Source of the DNA: Bettongia penicillata ogilbyi
Taxonomy: Eukaryota; Chordata; Mammalia; Diprotodontia; Potoroidae
Length of the DNA stretch: 64,000 nt
NCBI GenBank assembly: GCA_023548195.1
Contig: JAJHZJ010000311.1
Location: 9,124,825 to 9,188,824 of the forward strand
Direction: 5' to 3'
The number at the start of each line of letters is the position of its first letter. The first letter of the stretch is position 1. Positions 1 to 10,239 of this stretch are shown here, one piece after another. A program made the translations under genes and the position numbers. The notes beneath the pieces are model-generated. The model did no database searches. It worked only from the letters and a program-made list of their open reading frames with translations, and was not told the origin of the DNA.

Positions 1-385
1 ATACACAGCAACAGCCAGTGTGTGAGGTCTGATTTTTATAGACTTGGCCCTCCTCAGCAATGCAAGGACTTAAACATTTCCAAAGGATTCACAATACAAA
101 ATGCCACTCACATCCAGAGAAAGAACTACAGAGTCACAACATGGAATGAAGCAGACTACTTTTTTTTTGTTATGTCTCATTTTGTTTTGTTTTGTTTTTC
201 TCATAGTTTCTCCCATTTGTTATAATTCTTCTATGCAATATGACTGGTAGATAAATATATTTAATAGGAGTGTATGTTTAGAGTTCATATAAGATTGCAT
301 ACTGTCTTTGGAAGGGAGTGAAGAGGGAGGGGGAGAGAATTTTAAATTTATAGAAGTAAATATTGAAAACTATATTAAATTTGAG
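1..385 (+). mobile_element. L1 3' UTR fragment, marsupial type
   Basis: This is the 3' untranslated tail of a marsupial-type L1, cut by the window start. It carries the usual order of that tail: a 'cagcaacagcca' stretch, 'atgcaaggactta', 'atccagagaaagaacta', a T-rich block (about 160-200), a 'ggaagggagtgaagaggg' purine block and a terminal 'gaaaactatattaaat' A-rich end. No ORF2 remains inside the window. The 67-residue open frame across it is chance. Family assignment is by recognition of the tail, not by a search. Confidence 0.85.
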
Positions 386-423
386 AGGAAAAGAAACTAT
401 TTTCTTTCTCTTATTAGTCTGCT

Positions 424-665
424 AGGTGTTCTGGACCTGAAATAAGGATATCTTGTTTTCAAATCCTGCCTCAGGTACTTCCTAGCTCTGTGTACTTGGG
501 TAAGTCACGACATATTTTCCTTAGTTTACTCAATCATAAAAAGGGATAAAAATAACACCTATCTCCCAGAATGGTTGTCCGGATCAAAGCTCTAAATTTA
601 GCACAGTGCCTTGCATATAGTAGGTGTATTAATATATTATATATCATATACAAGTGTTAATAAAT
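424..665 (+). repeat. MIR/THER1-type SINE, plus orientation
   Basis: The tRNA-derived head and core follow the MIR order: 'ttcaaatcctgcctcag' (B-box region), 'tgtgtacttgggtaagtcac', a 'cataaaaagggataaaaataa' core, then 'gcacagtgccttgcatatag' and a tail with 'aataaatactta'. The degree of change fits an old insertion. Confidence 0.75.
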
Positions 666-985
666 ACTTATTCCCTCCCTTGCCTCTTATTTCTCCAATA
701 GAATAAAAAGTCCTGTCTGGGTCTTTAAAGGCCTGCCCACCTGCTTTCAGCCTACATTCACCAGGTTCATCAAAAATTTTTCTCCTTCATATACTTTACA
801 TTATAGTCAAATAGTCTTTCTTGCTTTTCCATGCAGGTAACAATTTATTAACTGCCTCTGTGCCTTTGCATAGACCATACCCCCAGTCTATAAAGCCCTC
901 TATCCTCACCTCATTTTCTCTGACAGGCCTATCATCTCTTTGTGGAGGGCTCCCAGATCCAATCCATCTTCTCACTAAGATGCGA
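660..985 (+). repeat. L2 LINE 3' fragment
   Basis: A pyrimidine-rich decayed stretch resembling the end of L2 ORF2, with a 'ctgcctctgtgcctttgcatagac' segment (key part 'cctttgcatagac') and a 'ctctttgtggagggctcccagatcc' segment at the end. It stops just before the inverted-repeat arm at 992. Confidence 0.55.
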
Positions 986-991
986 TTCTAA

Positions 992-1106
992 TTTAAGTTA
1001 GCACTTACCTGTTTTCAAATGGTTTTAAAAGCCATTTATGTAACTCATGTTGCAGTGCATGTTGCTATAGAAAATCATGTTACAAATGTAGCTTCTTCCA
1101 GGGCCT
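992..1106 (+). repeat. Left arm of a 115-bp inverted repeat
   Basis: This arm matches the reverse complement of 2144-2256 with about 7 mismatches and one 2-base gap by eye. Its outer end begins 'tttaagttagc' and its inner end is 'ccagggcct'. A TTAA sits at the outer edge of both arms. I do not recognise the family. It could be the terminal inverted repeats of a non-autonomous DNA transposon, or two opposite copies of an unknown short repeat. Confidence 0.85.
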
Positions 1107-1199
1107 CAGTAATTATCTATCTTAACATTTCAAATTGAATGAACTTAGAGGCATCTTCAACTCAGTAAGTCCAAATTTGAAATTCCCTCCAAAAAAATC

Positions 1200-1960
1200 T
1201 CCTCTGTTCCAAAATTAATTGCTTCTGTTGACTATCCTTCTGGTCTACCAAGTTCATAACTTTGACAATATCTGGACACCTCCCTGTCACTCACCTTGTA
1301 TATCTAATGAATAGTCACATCTTGCTGCTTCTCTATTTATGTCTCTCATATATGACCCTTTCTCTCCACTCACACAGCTGCCACCTTGGTTCAGGCCCTC
1401 ATTACCTCTCACCCAGATTGTTGAAATAATTGGTCCTAATTGGTTTCCAGATCTCAAATGTTTCCCCACTCTAAACATCCTACCTATTACTGTCAAAGTG
1501 ATTTAAAGACTGATTTGACCGTATGACTCCCCTACTCATTCAACTCCAATGGATTAAAGATCTACAAAATCTGACCCCTATATATTTTTCAGTAATATTA
1601 AACATTAGCCTTGTCAGACATTACTTGCTCCCCCACCATTACCCTCACTACTACCATCACCACCATCATCACCACCACCATTTCATATTTTGCAAACCAA
1701 TCAAATTGCCCTTATTTATGTTGCTTAAACATAACATTTCATCTCCCATCTCTACACCTTTTCACCGGCCATATAACATGTCTGGAATCCCCATCCTTCT
1801 CTACTTCATAAAATCCCTTTCTTTCTTAAAGATTCAATCAGACCATGATATCCTTCATGTAACCTTTACTACCTTTCTCACACTCCTTCTCAATAACAAA
1901 TTACTTTGTACATTTGGGTTTACTAACTGGTTCTCTGAAGGCTTCATGTTTATTATTTTC
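1200..1960 (+). repeat. L2 LINE ORF2/3' fragment
   Basis: Runs through diagnostic L2 segments: 'cacagctgccaccttggttc', 'gccctcattacctctcaccc', 'ctgtcaaagtgatttaaag', 'gactgatttgaccgtatgac' and 'ctcattcaactccaatgg'. The 175-residue open frame at 1523-2050 is decayed L2 with a histidine run from a CAC/CAT trinucleotide tract (about 1630-1680), not a host gene. It lies between the two inverted-repeat arms. Confidence 0.75.
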
Positions 1961-2143
1961 TGTGGAATATTAGTACTGCCTTCCTATCCCACAAATTGTG
2001 AATCCATTCTCAGATCAATAGGTACTAATTTTGTCCCGGCTTTTTGCTAGGCTATGTCATTACTAGTATTTCTAAGGTGTGAATGCCCAAAGGTGCATTC
2101 TCCATTCTCCTAAATTAGCTCAATGATTGAGGATAAGAAAGGA

Positions 2144-2256
2144 AGGCCCTGGGAGAAGCTACATGTGTAACATGATTTTCTATAGTAACATGCATTGTAA
2201 CAAGTTACAGAAATGGCTTTTAAAACCATTTGAAAACAGGTAAGCGCTAACTTAAA
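2144..2256 (-). repeat. Right arm of the 115-bp inverted repeat
   Basis: Reverse-complement partner of 992-1106. It ends 'cgctaacttaaa', mirroring the left outer end, and begins 'aggccctggg', mirroring the left inner end. The arms are 1,037 bp apart and the spacer holds the L2 fragment. Confidence 0.85.
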
Positions 2257-2272
2257 TACTACCTGGAAATTA

Positions 2273-2273
<1 letters not shown>

Positions 2274-2346
<73 letters not shown>
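2274..2346. repeat. (CT)n microsatellite
   Basis: An uninterrupted CT run of about 36 dinucleotides, starting 18 bases outside the right inverted-repeat arm. An uninterrupted run of this length is expected to be length-polymorphic. Confidence 0.97.
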
Positions 2347-2348
<2 letters not shown>

Positions 2349-2349
2349 T

Positions 2350-3389
2350 GTCCAGGAGCTATAAATTATATATATATACTGGAGGTGTTGAGATAAAAGG
2401 ACTAAAGTTCACAAATTGGGGCACAGATGAAAGAGAGAAGCTTCATTATTTTTACAATTCATAGCAGAAGATCAACTGATTTCTCTATCAATCAAGTGAC
2501 TTTGAAAACAAAGAATTTTATATGTATATGCATATATGTATATATATATATATATATGATGTAGGAAATATAAAAAATGGAGGACAGTCAGTCTGAATTG
2601 GCATCTAACCTTAGAGGAAGGGTAGAAGCTCATTAATCTGTCATTGGCCTTGAGGGAACACTGCAGGTCAACTTTGTTTTGCTGTATATTTGGCATATCA
2701 AGGAACTGGGGCAAGGTAAAAACATAAAACTTGAGTAGGGGAATGTGATTGCTTACTTTTCAATGAAATTTTCCAAATGAATTTCATTTGCAATGAGGTA
2801 CAAGATGGAGTAACTCATGTTAGAAGACCAAAGATAAAATGGCCCTCTGTTTTTGCCACAATGGATGGCTAGACATTTCCAAAACTTCTGAGCTCCTCAT
2901 AGTCCCAGAAGAGCTGAATTTATGCATTTTTCAAATTCAGTGAGGCCAGAGCTCATAGGAAAATGAAACTTTACCTTTCTTAACCAATGGAGATCACTAC
3001 AAGGTCATATGAAGTAAAATCCAGTTATGTAAAAAACACCCTAAAGACAATAAAGGAAGATTGAACACATGACACACATCTATTCTTTGCTCTAATAGAT
3101 TTTGTTTCATTCTGGGTAATATTCTTACTGCTTATGTTCTACTCTTTTTCTTTTCTTTTTTTCTTAAGCTTTACCCTCTGTAATACTGGGATCTTCAGCA
3201 GTATCAAATAGACAGTTTAGTTTTCATCATTTTTTCTAAATATGTCTGGATTACATAGTTATTTGATGATTTTCTTTAAAAAGTCTTGTTTGTTCTTAAG
3301 ATTTAAATCTACTTGTGTTTTCTGTGTACTGCATGCCAATGGAAGGCAATACAAGAAGATTACAAGCTGATGGTTAGATGTTAATAACA
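2350..3389. other. No recognised gene; AT-rich unassigned DNA
   Basis: I see no coding or RNA gene here. A (TA)n tract lies at 2537-2556. Residues around 2560-2720 and 2800-3100 look single-copy, but decayed repeats cannot be excluded by eye. Confidence 0.5.
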
Positions 3390-3620
3390 GTAACACAAAA
3401 CATTAAGGCAAGTGACATTTACATAAGTATCTTGATCTTAATACATGTAATTTACATATGAAAATTTAATCACCATAGAGATAAACAGCTGCAATGTTTA
3501 ATTAAACTCTCCACACAAAATCAGCCTGCAAGAAGTAGTTTGTCACTGCTAATTCATCACAATTCTCATAAGTATTCTTTAAAATAAAAATGCAAAATAA
3601 ATGACTCTTATTGATAATTT
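3390..3620. other. Candidate conserved non-coding block
   Basis: A non-repetitive AT-rich stretch with clustered homeodomain/POU-like cores: 'atttacatatgaaaattta', 'agataaacagctgcaatg' (with a CAGCTG E-box) and 'tgtttaattaaactc'. Stop codons fall in all frames. The call rests only on composition and motif clustering. Confidence 0.25.
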
Positions 3621-3879
3621 AACTTCTGGTTACTTTATATTTTAATTGTATCATCAAAGCCTGTTGAGACTCTGATAAAGATTCTAGGTTCATTTCCACA
3701 CAGTTTAGAAGGCAAAGCATAAACATATAGAGAACAAATGTATTTGTTTACCGACTTTTAAGGGTCACCAATATGGCAGCACTGGAGGACAATTTAAGCA
3801 AATGTAATGCCAAGATAAGTTGTGTGTAATGAAGACATGTGAGAGTCTTTCTCTGTGGGGCTTTTTAAGGAAGAACAAA

Positions 3880-4160
3880 TTATAAGCGAAAATTAATGCT
3901 AACATTAGCTAAAACAGAGACAACTGTTGGCTTACAATCTCCCTGACAAAACTCACATTTTAAAATCACAAATCTTGACTGTGTTTTAGGCCACAGAGCT
4001 GCTGATATTCTGAAGGGAATCAGGCTGACACATTTATCCTGAAGTATTAATTACATCTTGGGACAAAGTGTGCTTTCTGCTTTCTTTTTTTATTCAGAGG
4101 GCATTGTTCATTTTGTCCTTGTGAAGTTCATTCTTGGATTGTTTACTAGGATGTTTAGAT
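3880..4160. other. Candidate conserved non-coding block
   Basis: A second low-repeat stretch containing 'aattaatgctaacattagc', 'tgaagtattaattacatc' and a G/C-balanced centre around 'ccacagagctgctgatattc'. No repeat family or open frame is recognised. Weak call. Confidence 0.2.
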
Positions 4161-4264
4161 TGAAATCGTTGTATAATTTTTAAAAATTGGTCAAGAAAGA
4201 CAGGGGCTGAATGTAATTGATATAAGGAACTTCTGGATGACAAAACACCCTCTTCTAACATAGG

Positions 4265-4640
4265 TCAGCACCTTTTACTTTAAAGCATTTATCTTCGAGA
4301 GTTACCCAGAGCACTAAGAGGTAGGAATTTGCCCAAAGCCACACAACCCATATGTGTTAGAAGTAGGACTTGCTTGATCCCCCACCCAGGTCTTCAATGT
4401 TCCAAGATCAGATCTTTATCCAGTAGACCACAATGCTTCTCTTATCGTACAAGAAGGTCATATGATTCATGATAGATACCTTGCAGGAATCTTGGTTATC
4501 TGGTCTTTTACTCTTCATCTTTAAAGAAGAAACTGAGGGCCAATAAGACTGAATTATTTGCCCAAAGTTATGCAAATGACTCAAAATTTTCCCTCAGATC
4601 CTCTGATCCAAGTCCAGTTTGCCTTCCACTTCCCCACTGA
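4265..4640 (-). repeat. Two decayed MIR-type fragments, minus orientation
   Basis: The first (about 4265-4440) shows 'gcactaagaggtaggaat', 'gcccaaagccacacaaccc' and 'cagtagaccacaatgcttct'. The second (about 4515-4640) shows 'agaaactgagggcc' and 'tatttgcccaaagttatgc'. Both are the reverse-complement signature of MIR SINEs. Confidence 0.6.
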
Positions 4641-4994
4641 AATGGTAAAAAGAATGAAGCTCATGGACAGTGATCATACTGCCTCACCAGTCTTGTCTTC
4701 TACTATTACTGAGAAAACATTTGGATGGATGAATCCTTGCTCTGAATTAGTATGGTATTTCTCATGCTTGACATTTGCATAGCAAATTCTACATGAATTG
4801 CAATGCTCATGAATTGCTATTTTTTTTAGACATTCTGTCACTTGAATATTTTCAGTCTATTTGTTATATAAGACAATGGTGCTCTCGAATCAAGACCTGG
4901 GATTGTGTTCTCATGTATAAGTCCATTCATTTTGACCAACAAAATGGTCATTTCTGCTTTGGACTTTGGGACCAATCAGTTTATCACAGAAGCA

Positions 4995-5175
4995 TTGAAC
5001 TAGAGATGGAAGAGATCAAAAAGGTCATCTAATCTAATCCTCTAGTTGTGCACATGAGAAAACTGAGGTTCATTAAAATTTAATGAATTGCCCAAGCTCA
5101 CAGAGATTGTAAGTGAAAAAGGAAGGATTCAAACTCAGATTTTCTGATTCCACAGCAAATGATTTCCATGGCACA
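4995..5175 (-). repeat. MIR3-type SINE, minus orientation
   Basis: Order of signatures: 'gatggaagagatcaaaaagg', 'tcatctaatctaatcctc', 'gagaaaactgaggttca', 'tgcccaagctcacagag' and 'ggattcaaactcaga'. Moderately diverged. Confidence 0.75.
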
Positions 5176-5179
5176 TTAA

Positions 5180-5801
5180 AGTACAAGATCACTTGTTCTA
5201 CTGATTTCCAACAAACTGATTCAAAGGAAAAAAATAGGCAAAAAGGACATGAAGTAGGGATGGGATAATTTGATTACTGAAGAGCATTTTCAGGAAAAGG
5301 AAACATTATTTTCCCCTGATTTATTCTTCTGTTTGTATCTTTAGCACTTAACATTTATCATTAGCACTTAACACTTTATCATTTGTTCATCATACTTGTT
5401 CCTTCTTGTTACTCAGCTTCTACCTTTTTTCTTTTTTCTTTTTCTTTCTTTCCCCCTCCCCCACAGTTCTTTGATTATTTAAGAATTAACTAAATTCTGC
5501 TTAGGCTTGGCTCCACAGACAAACTTACTAAAAATATCACCTAATAAAAATACTTGAGTACAAATTTCTGAATTAAAAGCAAATATTTGGTTTATTCCTT
5601 CTAAGAAACTTAAAACAGATTGATATAGGGCTGATTTGCTATAGCAGTGAAGATAGAAATCATGATGAATTATTAACATAAAAAAATGCTATCAGTTTCA
5701 GTGTTCAAGTTCTAGCTACTAAAGTCTTCATTCCAATCTCTACTCAAAACTGAATATGGAGCTAAGTTGGGACCATGCCTCACTTACATTTACCAGTAGA
5801 A

Positions 5802-5805
<4 letters not shown>
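5180..5805. other. Unassigned, with a short duplication and a pyrimidine tract
   Basis: A local direct duplication of 'agcacttaacattta'-like sequence lies around 5342-5377 and may be an L2 tail. A pyrimidine-rich run follows at about 5426-5462. The 66-residue minus frame at 5479-5679 has no recognisable features. Confidence 0.4.
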
Positions 5806-5846
<41 letters not shown>

Positions 5847-5884
5847 GTCTCTCTCTGTCTCTCTGTCTCTCTCTCTCTGTCTCT
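5806..5884. repeat. (CT)n/(CTGT) microsatellite
   Basis: A CT run interrupted at intervals by 'ctgt' units, typical of an ageing dinucleotide tract. Confidence 0.95.
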
Positions 5885-6234
5885 TTTTTCACTTTCTCTT
5901 ACTACTTACTAGTTGTTCACCTGTAGTAAGTTAAAAAAAGAATCAATTAACTGGAACATCTTATTTTATATAAATATTGTTCACAAATTTATTTGTTACT
6001 AATTCTGACATGCAAAAAAGAGATTTTGGAATTTTAGTTGGCCACAAATTCCATATGGGCCAAAGCTATGATAAGGTTTCAAAGAAAGCCTATAGAAACT
6101 TTGGTTTCATTAATAGTAGCATAGCATCTATCCAAATCATGGGAAAACTAGGCTCATTCTTTGAACTGAACAGTTGTCTTCAAGAAATGTTGTTCAATTT
6201 TCAATATAACACTTTAGAAATTCACTAACAAGTT

Positions 6235-6665
6235 TTGAAAATATTTGAGAAGAGGTTGATTAGGATAGCAATGAATCTAGTAACTTTATGAGGGTCAGGT
6301 CATAATACTAGGAATATTTTGCATGGGAAAGAGAATATTAAGAGAGAAAGATATGGTTGTCTTCAAATATTTATAAAAATCAGCAACTTAAGTGAATTAA
6401 TAGATCATTTTGTATTAGCCAAGAAAGAACACGATACAAAAGGTAGAAGTCACAGGGCAAAAGATTTTGACTTATTATAAGAAAGAGCTTTCTAATGTTT
6501 AGAGATGTCCAACAAGGAAACCAAATTCCTTATGAAATAGTAAGCTCTCTGGATAGCAGAAGTTTTATATCTATTTGCTAAAAATAATGAGAGATTACTG
6601 AATTAGGTGAAAGAGTAGACTGGATAACCTCTGAGATTTCTTACAAATCTAAGATTATGACATTT
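6235..6665 (+). repeat. CR1/L3 LINE 3' end
   Basis: Contains the CR1/L3 tail order: 'ttgtcttcaaatatttata', 'gcaaaagattttgacttatt', 'ataagaaagagctttctaat', 'agatgtccaacaaggaaacc', and the terminal 'gactggataacctctgagat', ending in 'tctaagattatgac'. Very old and gapped. Confidence 0.6.
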
Positions 6666-7590
6666 TTATGATTTATCTGGGACCCAGCATGCTACACATG
6701 ATAATAGATAGTTGATACACACAATAGTTGACTGTTAATTCACATGATAGATGCTTCCAAGTCTTTGCCTTTTCCTCCATAAATTGTATTCTTTTTATTT
6801 TTTTTATAGAATTTTAAGTTTGGGAAAAATCAGAAGTGAATGTTAATCTTGAGGTGTCTGAAGGTTTTTATGGAAATACAAGTTGCTGGTGCCCATGAAT
6901 ATGTTTCAAGACCATTCCATTTCCTTAAGTGCCTTATAAATCTCTAATTTGGGGAAGGGAAGTTAGGGATAACTGAGAACAACATGAATAAAATATATGC
7001 CACCAATTTAAGTGAAGACAAAACCAAATCAGTGAAAGTCCTTTGTAAAGTGTATTTTTTTAAATTAATTGATCTCTAGGAATTTCTTCCAGGCTTAAGA
7101 GCTTTGAAACTCATCTCTAAATGTTTCTCCAAACTGATAAGTAAATAACTGAGCTCTGGAGAGAGAATACAGCCTATTAAGAGTACTGTAGAGCAAAACA
7201 ATGCAGATTTTCCTTTATAGTTTAGACTTCTTCCATTCATTCAGAGTAACCACTCTTCATCTAGAAATTCAATGTGGTGAGCCAGATGCCCCAGTAATTT
7301 CCTATATGTGTGGAAAAAAAAGGCAAAAACTCGAAAAGGAATTTAGCCAATGCCATACAGTGAGTCAATGGTAGAAAGACCTAGAAACAACTGATAAATT
7401 ATGATTTGACCTTCCTGATATATGAGACATAATTTTCTATGTGAACTTTTGCAAAACACAGTCTCTCTGGGCTAAGATGATTAGAATGCATGCCATCTTA
7501 GCTCTCTTTCTCCCCTAACTTCTATAATCCTACATCCTAAGTCTAGGGAGTATCTACTTTAATCACTTGATTTGAAATTAACTGAAGTAT
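6666..7590. other. No recognised gene; unassigned AT-rich DNA
   Basis: I see no open frame with family features and no clear repeat. A possible decayed MIR core lies near 7340-7390 ('tttagccaatgccatacag'). Confidence 0.4.
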
Positions 7591-7594
7591 TTGC

Positions 7595-7860
7595 TGCATG
7601 CAAATAACAGTACCCTCCTATTTTCCTTTTCAAAATTTTCTTATTTCTTTCAAGGGCACCACCATCCTTCCTAATATTCATATTCATAAGCTTGGTATCA
7701 TCTTTGACTCCACATTTTCCTTTACTTTACTTCATATATCTGATCTTGCCAAAGCCTTTTCTGTCCTTAAAAAGAGAATCTTACATGTCTTTCTTTCTCT
7801 TACCTCACACAGCTAGCATATGAGTTCTGGCTAATATTCCCTATTACCTGGACTATTACA
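7595..7860 (+). repeat. L2 LINE ORF2 C-terminal fragment
   Basis: Translation of the plus strand at 7598-7816 contains 'KLGIIFDSTFSF', matching the conserved LGV-I-D-S-SF block just after the reverse transcriptase in L2/CR1 ORF2. It is followed by 'ctcacacagctagc' and 'ttacctggactatta', the downstream L2 segments. Decayed pseudogene fragment. Confidence 0.65.
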
Positions 7861-8000
7861 TATATTTTTGTATAAGTACCTATCCATATATGTACATATG
7901 TATATGCATATATACATGTATGCATGCATACGTGTATATTAAGAGAGTAATACACATAAGTAAATATATACCTTATGGTGAGGGCTCATTTCTTATTGTT
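7861..8000. repeat. TA/TG-rich simple repeat
   Basis: An alternating 'tatatgtacatatgtata' and 'catgcatacgtgtata' tract of imperfect purine-pyrimidine repeats. No gene. Confidence 0.7.
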
Positions 8001-8079
8001 CATCCATTTATTTATTTATTACTGATAATGAAATGTCATTTAAAAAAAGTTTGGTAGCCATTGCATGCAGAATAGTAGA

Positions 8080-8640
8080 GACTCAAATTTATCTCCATCT
8101 GATTTGAACTGAGTTGCACTGGAAGACCTATCACCAGGGGTTCCTTTCTCCCCTTGCCTTCCCTTCTCCCCCTATTTTGACCCTTGGACCTCCAAGACCC
8201 CACCAAGTCCATCATTCATAAAGGCCAACATGAACTATCAAGTTTATGTGGATAAGCTGCTAGGAGTGAGCAGATCTAAGCTTTATGATGAGTGGGAGGA
8301 TTTCTTGGCCTTATCCTGTTCCTTATCATTGCATCCCAAGATTTTCTGGGTTTTACCATCTTCCCCACCCCTATGTCATTCAGATCATTATATGAACAAC
8401 TAATGGATGTTAAAGACATTTGGGTCTTGGCATCTACTCCACCATCTTTTAGACATCCACACCCAGGACTTTTAATTTGCCATTCAGCTGAATTCTTTTA
8501 TGTATTGGATTCTCCAATTAGAGTGTGAACTCCTTGAGAGCAGGGTCTGTTTACCTTATATATTTGAATCATACTGCTCAGCATAGAGGTGGGGACAAAG
8601 TACCTACTTAATAAATGTTTTTCATTCATTTAGTCATCAT
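8080..8640 (+). repeat. LINE (L2-type) 3' UTR and tail
   Basis: Ends with the L2 tail order 'gtgtgaactccttgagagc', 'agggtctgtttacc', 'agtacctacttaataaatg' and 'ttcattcatt'. The upstream part (8080-8500) is less certain. The 78-residue open frame inside is not a gene. Confidence 0.6.
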
Positions 8641-9795
8641 CCTGTCAGACAATAAATATATATTGACTACCTACTACATTCCAGGCACTGTACTAACTCT
8701 TGGGATGTGAAATGAGGGGTAGTCTCTAACCTGAAGGAGTTCACAATCTAACAAGGTAGAGAATGAGCAAATATGTACATACATGTTATATACAGGAAAA
8801 TAAGGGAAAAATAAAAGAGGAAAGGCACTAGAAATAAAAGGGGGAAGGAAGACCTTAGTGTAGAAGATAGTACTTGAGCTGTGTCTTAAAAGTCAGGGAA
8901 CTGAATAGGCAGAGATGATGAGGAACAGCATTCCAGGAATGGGAGCAGCCGGAGAAAATGTCCAGTTACTTGATTAAAGAATACATGGTGGAAAGAAGGT
9001 ACAAGAAGTCTAGAAATGTAGGAAGAGATGGAATTTATGAAGGTCATTGCATGCCAAACAGAGCTTTGCATTTAATCCTAGAGTTCATTGAATAGAGGGG
9101 TGACATGGGAGGGTCTGTGTTTTAGGAAAATAATTTTGGTGTGTCTGAAAGGAAGAAGGACTGGAGGTGGGAGAGACTTGACAAGGCATGCAGGCCTTCC
9201 AGCTATCACCCACAAGGTTATAGCAATTCTTTGGCTAGAAAGATAGAAGAGCCTTGTACGTAGGTGCTAGTAGTATCAGCAGAGATAAGGGTGCATATCT
9301 GAGAGATACGGAAAAGATGAAATTGATAAACCTTAGCCACAGATTCGATGTGGAAGGTGAAGGATAGAGAGGAGTTGAGAATGACACTTTAGATGTTAAC
9401 TTGAGGAAATATGCAACTGGTGTTGCCCTTTACAGTAATAGAAAAGTTAGGAGTGGGGAGGGTTTAGGGACAAAGATAATGAGTTCAGCTTGGGCCATGT
9501 TAAATTTAAGATGTTTACTGGATATTCAACTTGAGATGTCTGAAATTCAGTTCCAGATGAGAGACTGAAGGTCAGATGAGAAGTTAGGGCAAGGTAAGAA
9601 GATTTGAAAATCTTCAGCATAGAGTTGGTAATGAAATCTATGAAAGTCAATGAGATCATTAAGTGAAAAGTACAGAAAGAAGACAAGACAGAAGAAGAGA
9701 GAACACAGGATAGAATCCTTTGGGATATCTCCAAAGGATTAGAGGGTGTGACCTGGATGAGGATTCAGCAAAAGAGAGGGAGCAATCTGATAGAC
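8640..9795 (+). repeat. Long fragment of an old unassigned interspersed repeat
   Basis: Starts with 'tactacattccaggcactgt' and continues through 'gaaggagttcacaatctaac', 'gaacagcattccaggaatgg', 'ttcagcttgggccatgttaa', 'cttgagatgtctgaaattca' and 'tcttcagcatagagttgg'. I recognise this as a common ancient mammalian interspersed sequence but cannot name the family safely (an RTE- or CR1-like LINE is possible). Shorter relatives appear near 29.8-30.8 and 38.9-39.1 kb. The 95-residue minus frame at 9447-9734 is incidental. Confidence 0.45.
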
Positions 9796-10087
9796 AGGAG
9801 GAGAATTAAGAGAGAGACTTATTCTAGTATTCATGGTTTCCCTCCCACAATAAAGCCAAGAACAATATTTAGTGGCAAGCAGCGGTGTTCCAGGCTAAGT
9901 TGAGTCCTGATCCAATAAGGTATTTACAGCTCTACAAGTACTGGCAAAAGACCTGGATCGGTTGAGGGGTCTGCTATCTGGGAAGATGTGGAATGGAACC
10001 AGGTTTATATGACAAGATAATTCATCTATAGATGAAAGGTGGACTGATTATTAGTCTCACTAAGAATGACCCAGAGAAAGTGCATGT

Positions 10088-10088
<1 letters not shown>

Positions 10089-10146
<58 letters not shown>

Positions 10147-10236
10147 GACAGATAGACAGAAAGACAGAGATGGACAGAGACATAGAAACAGAGACAGAGA
10201 TAGAGACAGCAATACATTGACAGATGCAGAGAGACA
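10089..10236. repeat. (GT)n(GA)n compound microsatellite
   Basis: A GT run (10089-10122) passes directly into GA (10123-10144), then imperfect GACA/GATA units to about 10236. The three overlapping open frames across it are repeat-encoded. Confidence 0.95.
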
Positions 10237-10239
10237 GAA

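Noticed and set aside
1523..2050. 175-residue frame with a histidine run
   Set aside because: The DNA is a decayed L2 3' region with a CAC/CAT trinucleotide tract. No conserved domain or splice context.
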